NCBI GenBank assembly: GCA_018662405.1
Contig: JABJGE010000068.1
Coordinates: 1-58,520, forward strand
DNA length: 58,520 bases
DNA from: Campylobacteraceae bacterium
Lineage (GTDB): Bacteria > Campylobacterota > Campylobacteria > Campylobacterales > Arcobacteraceae
Direction of reading: 5' to 3'
The notes under the pieces were generated by a model. It made no database searches, had not been told where the DNA came from, and was given only the letters and a program-made list of their open reading frames with translations. This document shows, one piece after another, positions 33,908-43,404 of this stretch (position 1 is the first letter of the stretch; the number at the start of each line of letters is the position of its first letter). The translations under genes and the position numbers were made by a program.

Positions 33908-35416
33908 GTGAAGTTCCTACTTTTACTTTATATACTTTTTTTAACTACTGTAAATGCACTTACATTTACAGTAGCTACATATAATGTAGAAAACTTATTT
34001 GATTTAAAATATCAAGGTAATGAATACTTAGAATTTAAACCTCATACTAAAAAATGGAACAAAAAAAAATTAGAAAATAAATTAAAAAATATAACTAAAG
34101 TTTTAAATACTAAAAAACTAGATATTGTTTCACTACAAGAAATAGAATCAAAAGAAGCACTTGATCTTCTTTTACAGAAACTACCACAATACAAATATAG
34201 TCACTTTTATAAAAAACCTAATAGTGCTATTGGGTTAAGTATTATTAGTAAATACCCAATTATATCAAATGATATTATTCCTGTGCAAAAATATAATAAA
34301 AGAAGTAGAGATATACTTAAAAGTACAATATTAATTGATAATAAAAAACTTATTATTTTTACTAATCATTGGCGATCTAAAAAAGCTGGAGAAAATGCAA
34401 GAATACCTTATGCAATAGCTCTTATGAAACATCTTCAAACTATAAACAAAGATATTGAATATCTAATATTAGGTGACCTAAATTCAAATTATAATGAATA
34501 TAAAACATTTAAATACAATAAAAAATTAAATACTACATCAGGTATTACTGGTATTAATCAAATTTTAAATACAACTATAAAACAAAATTTTATCACTAAA
34601 AATAATATAAAAAATCAAGATGAAATAGTACATTATAACCTATGGTTGGAAAAGTCAAAATATCATAGATATAGTTATAAATATAGAGGAGAGAAAGAAA
34701 CACCAGATAATATTATTTTAGCACAAACTCTTTTTGATAATAAAAATATATCTTATATTGATAATTCATTTGATGTACTATATTCAAAAAATAAACAATC
34801 TGATCATCTTTTAATATATGCTTCATTTTCTACAAACAAGGCATATTCTAATATAGGTAATACTCCTATTAACAATAGTGCTTCATCCGTTTATAAAGTT
34901 GAGAATATAGAAAAACCAATTAATATTAATAATTCACTCATAATATATAAGATAAGTTCAAACAGTGCAATAGCAAAAGAAAAAGGAAAGAGAGCAATAT
35001 ATTTATATAAATGTGCAGGTCAATTAAAAATTGGAAATAAATATAATTTTACCATTAATGAAATAGATAATTTTAATGGATTAATTGAAGTGACAAATAT
35101 ATCTAATATAAAGAGTATTTCCGATAAAAAAGAACATATTAAAAATTATTTTTTAGAGGCTAAAGATATAGATATATTTAATCTAAAATATCAAAATGAA
35201 ATAGTAAAAAATTTAAAAGGTATTTATAAAAATAGATATTTATATTTTACATATAATGGTAAAAATAAAAAGATTAGATTATATGCAAAAGATAAAAATA
35301 TTCTACCAAAAGATAATCAAAATATTATTGTAAACTCAGGACATATATCAATATATAAGTCAAAAGTACAAATTACATTACATAAGAAAAGTGACTATAT
35401 CGTTATTAAGAAATAA
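33908..35416 (+). CDS. Secreted endonuclease/exonuclease/phosphatase-family protein
   Basis: 502 residues. A signal peptide (about 1-17, MKFLLLLYILFLTTVNA) precedes an EEP domain (about 18-310). It has VATYNVENLFD, the catalytic Glu in VSLQEIES, FTNHWRSKKAG, the Asp-Asn pair in LILGDLNSNYNEY and the terminal SDHLLIYA. The C-terminal 185 residues are Lys/Asn/Ile-rich and beta-predicted, possibly with OB-like strands (GQLKIGNKYNFTINEI). Related proteins are extracellular nucleases; the substrate is unproven. The GTG start has no clear ribosome binding site. It ends tail-to-tail with the dipeptidase gene with an 11-base overlap. Confidence 0.82.
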   Translation: MKFLLLLYILFLTTVNALTFTVATYNVENLFDLKYQGNEYLEFKPHTKKWNKKKLENKLKNITKVLNTKKLDIVSLQEIESKEALDLLLQKLPQYKYSHFYKKPNSAIGLSIISKYPIISNDIIPVQKYNKRSRDILKSTILIDNKKLIIFTNHWRSKKAGENARIPYAIALMKHLQTINKDIEYLILGDLNSNYNEYKTFKYNKKLNTTSGITGINQILNTTIKQNFITKNNIKNQDEIVHYNLWLEKSKYHRYSYKYRGEKETPDNIILAQTLFDNKNISYIDNSFDVLYSKNKQSDHLLIYASFSTNKAYSNIGNTPINNSASSVYKVENIEKPININNSLIIYKISSNSAIAKEKGKRAIYLYKCAGQLKIGNKYNFTINEIDNFNGLIEVTNISNIKSISDKKEHIKNYFLEAKDIDIFNLKYQNEIVKNLKGIYKNRYLYFTYNGKNKKIRLYAKDKNILPKDNQNIIVNSGHISIYKSKVQITLHKKSDYIVIKK

Positions 35417-36683
35417 TGTCTTTTAATACTTTATAAACATTATGAACCGAACTTATATCACATTCTTCTCTATGTGAATGTGGAAAATATATATTTGGCC
35501 CAATTGAGCAAATCTGCATATTTGGATATTTCTCTTTAAATATCGCACACTCAAGCCCTGCATGAATAGCTTCTAAACTAGCATCTTTATTATGTCTCTT
35601 GTATATATTTAATACTTTAGATGTAAATTCACTTTGTTGTGGTTTCCATGCTGGATATTTACCACTAGTTTCTACATTAAATCCAAATGCTTCTAGTAAT
35701 ACTATAGTCTCGTTTTTAATAATTAATAACTCTTCATTATCCATACTTCTAGCACTTAGTTCAACTTTAAAATCATCAATAGATGTTGAAACAATTGCAA
35801 TATTAATTGATGTTAATACACTCTCTATCTCTTTATCGTATCCTCTTACACTATTTGCGAAAGAATAAATAAAATCTATAATTTTTGAATCAAGTTTTCT
35901 ATAATGTTTTGTTGGAGCATCTATTGTTTTTATATTCATATTTTCATGAGATATTTTTGGAATCTGTGAAGATGCTATAATAGCTTTTGCACTCTTTGGA
36001 ATTGAATTAATTCTTTCTCCACCATTTAACTCTAAAAGATCAGCATGACATTCTTTAATAGTCCTAGTAATTAATTTTAAAGCATTTGGAACATTTTTAT
36101 CAATATCAACACCACTGTGCCCTCCATCAAGCTCATCTATAGTAATCTCATAAAGTATTTTATTCTCTTTATTTTCAATATATTCACTAATAGTGTTTGT
36201 AGCAAAAATATCAATTCCACCAGCACATCCAATACAAATCTCACCCTCTTCTTCACTATCAAGATTTAACATCTTTGAAGATTGTAAATTAAATTCTATA
36301 TCATTTGCACCAAGTAATCCAATCTCTTCATCACAAGTAAAAAGTAATTCTAGATTTTTATTTTCTTCCATTAGAGCTAACATATATGCACACCCTATTC
36401 CATTATCTGCACCAAGTGTTGAATTTACAGCTTTTAAGTATCCATCTACTTCCATAATCTCAGGTACTTTTCCATCTTCTAAACATACGATATCATAGTG
36501 TGATTGAAGGCAAATATCAGGAGTTTGATTTTGTTTATAACATAAAATATTATTTGCATTATCGACTTTACAAATATAATCATTTTTTAAAGCAAAGTTT
36601 TGAATAAATTGTATAAATGGTTTATGCGTACCACTACATCGTGGTACGACTGTTATTTCTTTGAATAGTTCAATTACTCTCAT
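35406..36683 (-). CDS. pepD: Aminoacyl-histidine dipeptidase, M20C family
   Basis: 425 residues. Metal and catalytic residues of M20 peptidases are visible: His and Asp in LQSHYDIVC, Asp in TLGADNGIG, the Glu pair in TCDEEIGLLG, Asp in LNLDSEEEGE and the C-terminal His in FPHSHREECD. The N-terminus VIELFKEITVVPRCSG is typical of PepD, which hydrolyses Xaa-His dipeptides such as carnosine. The family is often about 485 residues, so this is a shorter member. It has no signal peptide and follows ccsBA by three bases on the minus strand. Confidence 0.88.
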   Translation of the reverse strand: MRVIELFKEITVVPRCSGTHKPFIQFIQNFALKNDYICKVDNANNILCYKQNQTPDICLQSHYDIVCLEDGKVPEIMEVDGYLKAVNSTLGADNGIGCAYMLALMEENKNLELLFTCDEEIGLLGANDIEFNLQSSKMLNLDSEEEGEICIGCAGGIDIFATNTISEYIENKENKILYEITIDELDGGHSGVDIDKNVPNALKLITRTIKECHADLLELNGGERINSIPKSAKAIIASSQIPKISHENMNIKTIDAPTKHYRKLDSKIIDFIYSFANSVRGYDKEIESVLTSINIAIVSTSIDDFKVELSARSMDNEELLIIKNETIVLLEAFGFNVETSGKYPAWKPQQSEFTSKVLNIYKRHNKDASLEAIHAGLECAIFKEKYPNMQICSIGPNIYFPHSHREECDISSVHNVYKVLKDIIS

Positions 36684-36686
36684 AAT

Positions 36687-39431
36687 TTAAACTTTTAATT
36701 TTGATAGATCTCTTTTTCTAAATGCAATTGCTATTACAGTAAATACAAGTGCAGTTAATACATATACCCAAGTTGGAACTGGTACAGGATCTCCTGTAGC
36801 ATAAGAATGCATTCCAGATAGATAGAAGTTAACTCCAAAGTATGTCATAAGAATACATGCAAATGCCAATGTAGAAGCTACTGCAAATACATATGGTTTA
36901 TTTAGTTTTGTCATCATTCTTAAATGCAGTACCATTGCATAAGCAATTATTGATACATAAGCCCAAGTCTCTTTTGGATCCCATCCCCAGTATCTACCCC
37001 AAGATTCATTTGCCCATACTCCACCAATAAAGTTTCCAACAACAAGCATTGCAAGACCGATAATAAGAGATGCTTCATTTATTGCTGTAATTTGTCTAAT
37101 AGTATCATCTAAATGTGGTCTTTTATCACTTCTAAATATAAATAGTAATAATGCCATAAATCCTAACATAGCACCAATTGCTAAGAATCCATATGAACCT
37201 GTAATAATAGATACATGAATTGTCAACCAATAAGATTTAAGTACAGGTACTAAGTTTGTAATTTGTGGATCAATTCCACTTAAATGTGCTGTAAACATAA
37301 ATACACCTGCCATTACAACTGTAGCACTTAATGCCATTAAAGATTTTCTGAAGAAAAATAATCCAGCAAACATGGCTGACCATGCAATATATACAAGTGA
37401 TTCGTAAGTATTACTCCAAGGAGCGTGACCACTTACATACCATCTCATCCCCATACCGAAAGTTTGAATAGCAAATAATATAGCAAGAACAATAAATATA
37501 ATTGTATTTAATTTACTCGATGATAATTTCTGATTAAATACCGTTATAAACGCTACTATAAATAATAAAAGTCCAATAATTACATATGCTAATGTAAGTT
37601 TTGGGAATACATCAAGCTTGTTTAGAAAGATTTCTGCATCAATAATATCTTGAGGAGGAATTACTTCTGAACCTGCTTTTTCTTGATACATTTTTATAAA
37701 CTCAAGGAATTTCATAGCTTCTGGATAATTACCAGCAGCTACATTTGAAATAAATCCTCTTGTAATTGTACGAACAACTTCTTTATCTTTATCATGGAAT
37801 CTTTCAATTGCATCCATTGGAGCATACCATTTATTTGTATTACTATGTGCATGTCCATCTTTTGGTTCAGGAAAAATGTTAAATAACATACCACCAAATA
37901 CTTGATAAGCAATACTTAATCTTTCATCAAACTTAATAATATCCTTTTCAAATGTACCTCTTTGATTTGGATTCATTGCATTAGCTTCTTTACTTTGCTT
38001 TGCTAAAACATACCCATCCTCATTAAAGACTTCAGAAAATGATAAATACTTTCTACTAGAATCAATGCCTAATAACTTTTTTAATTTAGGTGTTGTGATT
38101 TTTAACATTTTCACTTCACCCCAAAGTTTTGGATTAGTCATCATTCCTAATACAATTTGGTTTGAATTAAGCCCTAAAAATGTACTCTTTTTAGTTAGCT
38201 TTTGTACTATCTCTTTATTTAAAGTATCAAGAGGTTTCATTCGTCCCATACCAGACTGAGTCACTATTTTTCCAAATGATTGTGCAATTTCTAATGATTG
38301 TGTTTTATAATCTTTTAAATACTGAGCATTATCAATATCTTTGGCTTGTACTTGTTGAGTATTAACTAATGTAAATAAAGCAGCTGCAACAATAGCTACA
38401 TTAAATTTTTTGATATATTGTGTCAATTTAATAAATCTACTACTCTTGTCAAACATATTCATTAATAGTCCTAGTGTTAATAAAAAATATCCAATATATG
38501 TAGGGATTGTTCCTGGATCATTATTCACAGATAATACTGTTCCTTTTTCATCTTGATCATATGAACTTTGGAAAAACTGATAACCACCATATTTTAATGT
38601 TGAGTTCATAAAAATTCTATAGTCAAATTCTACATCATTAGCTTTATCAATTAGTGTAATTTCACTAGCATATGAAGATGGTGCCATAGATCCTGGATAT
38701 CTATCTAATTGGAAATCATTTAATTTAATTGCAAATGGAACTGTCATATATTTTGAACCATACGTTAATTTAATTTTTACATCATTTTTAAATTCTAGAT
38801 CAAGAACTCTTCCTACATTTCCTCTTTGACCTACTAATTTAACTTCTTGATTTTCTCCATCAAATGTAACTTTAGTTGTAATAAGATTCATTGATGCTGA
38901 TTGTTTTTTAGCAAACTTGTAGCTAAGCATATAAAGATTTAAAACTCTATTATCAAATGGAATATCATAAGAAAAACTATTATCTCCAATTGCAGAAAAC
39001 TCTTTTGGGAATATTTTTGTTACTGATTTATCACCTTGTGTAATTGTAGCTTGCACATATGGTTCAAGTGAAATCATTGAAGATTGTGTTTCACCTTCTC
39101 TAATTTGCATAATACCTTCATATCCTACAAATCTTGTAAGGGAAGCCCCAATTAACATTACTACAAATGATACGTGAAATATAAATCTACCATTTATTTT
39201 TTTATACATTTTTCTTCTGTATATAATACCACTTAGATTAATAATAGAAAGAGTTAAAACAATTTCATACCATAAATGATTATACACAAGAACTCTTGCA
39301 GTTGATGTACCATAATCATTTTCAATGAATGTTCCAACTGCAGCACCGACTGCTAATAGTGTAAACATTAAGAGCATTGTCCAATATGAAAACAGTATAT
39401 CTGTATATTTTTGAGTTAAAGTAGATTTCAT
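36687..39431 (-). CDS. ccsBA: Fused ResB-CcsA cytochrome c synthase (CcsBA)
   Basis: 914 residues. The first half is ResB/CcsB-like, with membrane helices near 15-35, 60-75, 85-105 and 310-330 and a periplasmic region between. The second half is CcsA, a multi-spanning haem handler with the WWD-type motif WGRYWGWDPKETWA at 811-824 and His-bearing segments. The protein exports haem and attaches it to CXXCH apocytochromes at the periplasmic face (system II). The fused form is characteristic of Campylobacterota. The ATG follows AAGGAAA. A thiol pathway partner, the periplasmic rhodanese, follows upstream on the same strand but with its own leader. Confidence 0.95.
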   Translation of the reverse strand: MKSTLTQKYTDILFSYWTMLLMFTLLAVGAAVGTFIENDYGTSTARVLVYNHLWYEIVLTLSIINLSGIIYRRKMYKKINGRFIFHVSFVVMLIGASLTRFVGYEGIMQIREGETQSSMISLEPYVQATITQGDKSVTKIFPKEFSAIGDNSFSYDIPFDNRVLNLYMLSYKFAKKQSASMNLITTKVTFDGENQEVKLVGQRGNVGRVLDLEFKNDVKIKLTYGSKYMTVPFAIKLNDFQLDRYPGSMAPSSYASEITLIDKANDVEFDYRIFMNSTLKYGGYQFFQSSYDQDEKGTVLSVNNDPGTIPTYIGYFLLTLGLLMNMFDKSSRFIKLTQYIKKFNVAIVAAALFTLVNTQQVQAKDIDNAQYLKDYKTQSLEIAQSFGKIVTQSGMGRMKPLDTLNKEIVQKLTKKSTFLGLNSNQIVLGMMTNPKLWGEVKMLKITTPKLKKLLGIDSSRKYLSFSEVFNEDGYVLAKQSKEANAMNPNQRGTFEKDIIKFDERLSIAYQVFGGMLFNIFPEPKDGHAHSNTNKWYAPMDAIERFHDKDKEVVRTITRGFISNVAAGNYPEAMKFLEFIKMYQEKAGSEVIPPQDIIDAEIFLNKLDVFPKLTLAYVIIGLLLFIVAFITVFNQKLSSSKLNTIIFIVLAILFAIQTFGMGMRWYVSGHAPWSNTYESLVYIAWSAMFAGLFFFRKSLMALSATVVMAGVFMFTAHLSGIDPQITNLVPVLKSYWLTIHVSIITGSYGFLAIGAMLGFMALLLFIFRSDKRPHLDDTIRQITAINEASLIIGLAMLVVGNFIGGVWANESWGRYWGWDPKETWAYVSIIAYAMVLHLRMMTKLNKPYVFAVASTLAFACILMTYFGVNFYLSGMHSYATGDPVPVPTWVYVLTALVFTVIAIAFRKRDLSKLKV

Positions 39432-39468
39432 GGTAAAATAATTTCCTTAAAGTTTGTTATTATTGGAG

Positions 39469-39474
39469 ATTGTA
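39469..39474 (-). promoter_or_regulatory. Putative ccsBA -10 element (AGATACAAT)
   Basis: The minus strand reads TTTAGATACAATC about 38 bases before the ccsBA ATG. The same eleven-base core TTAGATACAAT recurs before rpe and lepA. Confidence 0.6.
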
Positions 39475-39507
39475 TCTAAAAATATATATAATATTTCTTG
39501 AACTTTT

Positions 39508-39534
39508 AAAACTAAATATTATATTTTATTTAGT
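39508..39534 (-). terminator. Possible terminator after the rhodanese gene
   Basis: On the minus strand ACTAAATA and TATTTAGT can pair around an eight-base loop, overlapping the rhodanese stop codon and followed by TTTAAAAG. The stem is short and AT-only, so this is a weak call. Confidence 0.35.
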
Positions 39535-39927
39535 AGTTTTTCGACCTTCTTGTATCCATGAAACAATTCCATGTTCTAAGTGATATACATTTTTAAATTT
39601 TAATTGTTTAGATAAAAAATCACCTACAACACCTGTCCTACTACCTGTACGACATACTAAAACAAATGCTGTATTTTGGTCTTCAATAAGCATTGATAAT
39701 TTATTCAACCAAGCTTGAACATCATATGTACCATTAGGAGTAAAAAACATCACTTTTTTACTTGTAGGTACTACACCTGTAAATTTCCATTCTTCTGGTG
39801 TTCTTATATCAATCACTACAACTTTTTGATCTATTTTTTCTTGTAATTGGGCTGAATTTATTCCTACAAAAGAAGCATAACTTATTGTTCCGTAAACTAA
39901 AAACATTATTAATAAAAACTGTTTCAT
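39526..39927 (-). CDS. Periplasmic rhodanese-domain protein
   Basis: 133 residues. A signal peptide (about 1-18, MKQFLLIMFLVYGTISYA) precedes one rhodanese domain with the active-site loop around Cys92 (LVCRTGSRTG) and IDIRTPEEWKFTG. Single-domain rhodaneses move sulphane sulphur or sense thiols; here it would act in the periplasm. It lies upstream of ccsBA on the same strand with a 94-base gap. It is divergent from cmoB across 92 bases. Confidence 0.88.
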   Translation of the reverse strand: MKQFLLIMFLVYGTISYASFVGINSAQLQEKIDQKVVVIDIRTPEEWKFTGVVPTSKKVMFFTPNGTYDVQAWLNKLSMLIEDQNTAFVLVCRTGSRTGVVGDFLSKQLKFKNVYHLEHGIVSWIQEGRKTTK

Positions 39928-40019
39928 GATATTCCATTTATTTTTTACTTATTATATTTAAACTCTATTAATAAAGCATTAATGTATAATAAGAATAATT
40001 TAATGAATAGGAATATTTT

Positions 40020-40937
40020 TTGCAAAATGTAGATGAAATAAGACAAGAACGACAAAAATGGTTTAACTGGAAAAATATAAAACCACTTTATGATGCTGTA
40101 GAGAAAGTTAAACAAATCAAAACTGATGATTTAAATATTGAACTTGGAGACTATGTTAAAGTTGGATCAAAAGATAATTTAAACGATACAGATCATGAAA
40201 TTTTACTTGATGCAAAAAAAAGTCTAATCCCATGGAGAAAAGGTCCATTTGATCTTTTTGATTCAAAACTTGAAACAGAATGGAGAAGTGATAAGAAATA
40301 TAATCTCATCAGACCTCATTTTAATCTTAAAGACAAAATAGTAGCAGATGTAGGTTGTAACAACGGTTACTACATGTTTCGTATGCTTGAAGATAAACCT
40401 AAAATTTTAAAAGGCTTTGATCCCTCTCCATTTTTTAATCTTCAATTTGATTTAGTAAATCATTTTGTAAAATCAGATATAAAATTTGAACTACTTGGAG
40501 TTGAACATCTTGAAATTTATGAACATAAATTTGACTTTATATTTATGCTTGGTGTTCTATATCATAGAGCAGATCCTATTGGAACTTTAAAATCATTAAA
40601 TAGAGCATTAAATAAAAATGGTGAAATTATTATTGATACATTTATGATAGATGGAGAGGAAGAAGTAGCACTTACTCCACATAGTCGATATTCAAAAATG
40701 CCAAATATTTATTTTGTACCAACAATACCAGCACTTAAAAACTGGCTAAATCGTGCAGGATTTATAGATATTGAAGTTATTGCGACTACAACAACGGATA
40801 GTGAAGAACAAAGAGTAACTCCATGGACATTTGAACAAAGTTTAGATGATTATTTAGATAGTGAAGATAAAACTAAAACAGTTGAGGGATACCCTGCTCC
40901 AAAACGAGTATATATAAAAGCTAAAAAGAAAAACTAA
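40020..40937 (+). CDS. cmoB: tRNA U34 carboxymethyltransferase
   Basis: 305 residues. A methyltransferase domain with SAM-type motif VADVGCNNGYYMFRML and FMLGVLYHRADPIGTLKSL is preceded by the CmoB N-terminus (WFNWKNIKPLYDAVEKV, then LIPWRKGPFDLFD). CmoB uses carboxy-SAM, made by CmoA, to convert ho5U34 to cmo5U34 in tRNA; cmoA is not in this window. The TTG start follows AGGAA by about six bases. A TATAAT at 39985-39990 is the likely -10. Confidence 0.94.
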   Translation: MQNVDEIRQERQKWFNWKNIKPLYDAVEKVKQIKTDDLNIELGDYVKVGSKDNLNDTDHEILLDAKKSLIPWRKGPFDLFDSKLETEWRSDKKYNLIRPHFNLKDKIVADVGCNNGYYMFRMLEDKPKILKGFDPSPFFNLQFDLVNHFVKSDIKFELLGVEHLEIYEHKFDFIFMLGVLYHRADPIGTLKSLNRALNKNGEIIIDTFMIDGEEEVALTPHSRYSKMPNIYFVPTIPALKNWLNRAGFIDIEVIATTTTDSEEQRVTPWTFEQSLDDYLDSEDKTKTVEGYPAPKRVYIKAKKKN

Positions 40938-40953
40938 TTTAGCTTTTCTTTTT
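40923..40953. terminator. Bidirectional terminator at the cmoB / exonuclease junction
   Basis: AAAAAGAAAAACTAA (40923-40937) and TTAGCTTTTCTTTTT (40939-40953) pair with a single mismatch around one base; the T-run extends to 40956. On either strand the stem is A-rich on the 5' side and T-rich on the 3' side. The cmoB stop codon and the exonuclease stop codon are both inside the stem. Confidence 0.72.
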
Positions 40954-41712
40954 TTTATTTATAATATTATCAGATAAACTAAATTTAACTAGCTCATCTG
41001 CAGTCTTGATATCATCAGGAAGATCTTTTAAACATCTTTCAAGAACAATAGTAGAACTTAAAGCATCACTATATGCTCTATGATGATTATCTATATTTAT
41101 ATCAAGTAGTTCTTTTAAAAATTTCAAACCATACTTTTCACTCTCGATAACTCTTTTTGCTAAATCTATAGTACACATTTTAGCATTACAAAGTTCACCT
41201 AGATCATATTGTTTAAAACTCTCACTAATAAATCCATAATCAAATTTAATTGCATGAGCTACGAAAATATCATCTTGTAAAAAAGTTTTAAAATCTTCTA
41301 AAACACCTCTTAATTCTGGTGCATCTTGTAGCATATCAGTTGTAATACCTGTAACTTTTGTAATTTGTTCTGGAACTTCTTTACAATATACAAGCTGATC
41401 AAATTTATCTATAATTTGACCATTTTTATATTTAACTGCTCCAAGTTCAATAATTTGACCTATGCTTGGTTTTCCTGCTGTTGTTTCAATATCAACAACA
41501 CAAAATACTTGATCTTTAATATCTGTAATTGTAGGTTTATATACAATATCATTTTTTACAATATCTATAGGGAAACCATTTAATAGTAAAAGTTCAAACT
41601 CTAGTTGAGGATCATTAAAGACAGATTTCTGATTTTCTAAGAATAATAAAAATTCATCTATATCTATCGCTGATTTTTGAAGCTTAGGAATTAGTTTATT
41701 AAGATATTGCAT
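40939..41712 (-). CDS. DEDDh 3'-5' exonuclease, DnaQ-like
   Basis: The exonuclease domain contains all family motifs: ExoI CVVDIETT (Asp and Glu metal ligands), ExoII VAHAIKFDYGF, and ExoIII HHRAYSDA (DEDDh type with catalytic His). A unique roughly 65-residue N-terminus precedes it. It may act as a proofreading subunit or a repair exonuclease; DNA polymerase III epsilon role is inference. The ATG at 41712 is preferred (257 residues, 14-base overlap with trpF); a longer frame begins at 41733. It is the last gene of rpe-trpF-exonuclease. Confidence 0.88.
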   Translation of the reverse strand: MQYLNKLIPKLQKSAIDIDEFLLFLENQKSVFNDPQLEFELLLLNGFPIDIVKNDIVYKPTITDIKDQVFCVVDIETTAGKPSIGQIIELGAVKYKNGQIIDKFDQLVYCKEVPEQITKVTGITTDMLQDAPELRGVLEDFKTFLQDDIFVAHAIKFDYGFISESFKQYDLGELCNAKMCTIDLAKRVIESEKYGLKFLKELLDINIDNHHRAYSDALSSTIVLERCLKDLPDDIKTADELVKFSLSDNIINKKKKS

Positions 41713-42301
41713 ACACTGCTTTACAAAAATCAATCATTTTTTGATTATCTTTTTTACCTTTACTTTGCTCTACTCCACTACTTACATCAACACCATAAAA
41801 TCCAAAAACTTGAAGCTCATTTAAATTTGATGAATTTAATCCACCTGCTATTATCATTTTTGAACAATCTAGACCTTCAAACCAACTAAGTTCAAGTCGC
41901 TTACCTTCACCACCGTATTGTTCTACAAAAGCATCTACAAGTATATATTCATCTTTATATTTCAATAAATCTTCTCTACTCTTTGCTCGTACTACTTTCA
42001 TATGCTTTGTTTGTAATGATTTAAAAAACTTTTCATCTGCTTCAAAATGAATTTGCGCAATATCTATAGCTGATCTCTTACAAATAAAGTCAATTTGTGT
42101 AGCAGGTAAATTTACAAATAATCCTACACTTTGAACAAATGGAGGTATTTTATCTATAATTTTTTTAGCCTCTATAGGAGAAATATATCTAGGTGATTTC
42201 TCATAAAATACAAAACCTAAAGCATCAGCTCCTGCTTTTATAGCATCATTTGCATCTTCAAGTGATGTAATTCCACAAATCTTAATTCTTGTCTTTTTCA
42301 A
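41699..42301 (-). CDS. trpF: Phosphoribosylanthranilate isomerase
   Basis: 200 residues. TIM-barrel enzyme of tryptophan synthesis. The N-terminal catalytic Cys is in IKICGITSLEDA, with DALGFVFYEKSPRYI and the C-terminal phosphate site GGLNSSNL and GVDVSSGVE. It converts the product of TrpD, whose gene is at the left edge, into CdRP. It is the middle gene between rpe and the exonuclease, with an 11-base gap upstream. Confidence 0.96.
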   Translation of the reverse strand: MKKTRIKICGITSLEDANDAIKAGADALGFVFYEKSPRYISPIEAKKIIDKIPPFVQSVGLFVNLPATQIDFICKRSAIDIAQIHFEADEKFFKSLQTKHMKVVRAKSREDLLKYKDEYILVDAFVEQYGGEGKRLELSWFEGLDCSKMIIAGGLNSSNLNELQVFGFYGVDVSSGVEQSKGKKDNQKMIDFCKAVYAIS

Positions 42302-42312
42302 AATTATTTTAC

Positions 42313-42954
42313 CTAAACTTGTAAACTTTTAATCGCTTTACTATAATCAGATGAACCATATACATAAGATCCAGCTACTACTACATCAACACCTGCTTCT
42401 TTTAGATCATGGATATTTTTATCATTTACTCCACCGTCTACTTCAATTAAACAATTTGGATTTCTTTTATTGATTAGCTCTTTTAATTTAGCTGCTTTTT
42501 CTATTACACTTGGAATAAATTTTTGACCACCAAATCCAGGATTAACTGACATTAAAAGTACCATATCAAGATCTTCAAGTAAATATTCAATAGATTCTGG
42601 AGTACTATGTGGATTTAATACAATCGCTGGTTTAATTCCTAAACCTCTTAACTTTTGAATTACTCTATGAGGATGTTTTTCACTTTCAATATGAAAAGAT
42701 ATATATTCAGGTTTAAGTGGGGCATATAGATCAATAAAGAAACTATTGTCTTCTACCATTAAATGGATATCTAAAGGTTTTGTAGCAGCTTTTGCTACTG
42801 GACCAACCACTACTGGACCTATTGTCATATTTGGTACAAAATGACCATCCATAACATCTACATGAATTAAATCACAACCACCATCACAAATAGCTTTAAT
42901 CTCTTCATTTAATTTACCAAAATCTGCACTTAATATACTTGGAGCTACTAACAT
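42313..42954 (-). CDS. rpe: Ribulose-phosphate 3-epimerase
   Basis: 213 residues. The N-terminus VAPSILSADFGKLNEEI, the metal-binding HVDVMDGHFVPNMTIGP, LMSVNPGFGGQKFIP and EVDGGVND are full-length family signatures. It interconverts ribulose-5-P and xylulose-5-P in the pentose phosphate pathway. It leads the rpe-trpF-exonuclease unit, with a clear AGATACAAT -10 32-37 bases upstream. Confidence 0.97.
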   Translation of the reverse strand: MLVAPSILSADFGKLNEEIKAICDGGCDLIHVDVMDGHFVPNMTIGPVVVGPVAKAATKPLDIHLMVEDNSFFIDLYAPLKPEYISFHIESEKHPHRVIQKLRGLGIKPAIVLNPHSTPESIEYLLEDLDMVLLMSVNPGFGGQKFIPSVIEKAAKLKELINKRNPNCLIEVDGGVNDKNIHDLKEAGVDVVVAGSYVYGSSDYSKAIKSLQV

Positions 42955-42985
42955 ACCAAACCCTTACATTTCTTATATTTAAGTG

Positions 42986-42991
42986 ATTGTA
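42986..42991 (-). promoter_or_regulatory. Putative rpe -10 element (AGATACAAT)
   Basis: Minus strand TTAGATACAATCAC, identical in its 14 bases to the element before lepA on the plus strand. No -35 consensus is seen. Confidence 0.65.
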
Positions 42992-43052
42992 TCTAATGTT
43001 TAATTAAGTGGTTATTTAATATATTTTTATACAAAACAAAAGGATTTAATCA

Positions 43053-43400
43053 ATGCAAAAAGAAAATCTACTTATAGTTATATCTACACCTAACAAAGAT
43101 TCAATCATGAAATTTCCACTACTTTATGGTGGAGTATCTATCCCTAGAGGATATTGGGAAAGAGTACATGTGATGTTTTGGGGAGCATCTATTCAAACTG
43201 TACAAAATGAAATTATCATAAGAGAAAAAGTCCAAGAGATGCAAAAAGATGGTGTTGAATTTAGCTCATGTATTGTATGTGCCGAAGAATACAATGCAGT
43301 TAAATATTTGGAAGATATAGGAATAATTTGTAATCATACAGGTGAACTTCTAACAACTGCTCTTAAAAATGATGATACTTGGGCTATGTTGACAATATAA
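43053..43400 (+). CDS. DsrE-family protein
   Basis: 115 residues. The pattern LLIVISTPNKDSIMKFPLLYG, VHVMFWGASIQTV and KDGVEFSSCIVCAEEYN fits the small DsrE/DsrF-like fold, used in sulphur relay and related roles. The CIVC pair (CxxC) could be the sulphur-handling site. No sulphur-oxidation genes are adjacent, so the role is open. AAAGGA lies eight bases before the ATG. It converges with the MOSC gene after four bases. Confidence 0.75.
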   Translation: MQKENLLIVISTPNKDSIMKFPLLYGGVSIPRGYWERVHVMFWGASIQTVQNEIIIREKVQEMQKDGVEFSSCIVCAEEYNAVKYLEDIGIICNHTGELLTTALKNDDTWAMLTI

Positions 43401-43404
43401 TTTA

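Noticed and set aside
35549-35555. ACTCAAG half-site of a HAIR operator
   Set aside because: It lies inside pepD and the matching CTTGAGT half is not found at seven-base spacing.
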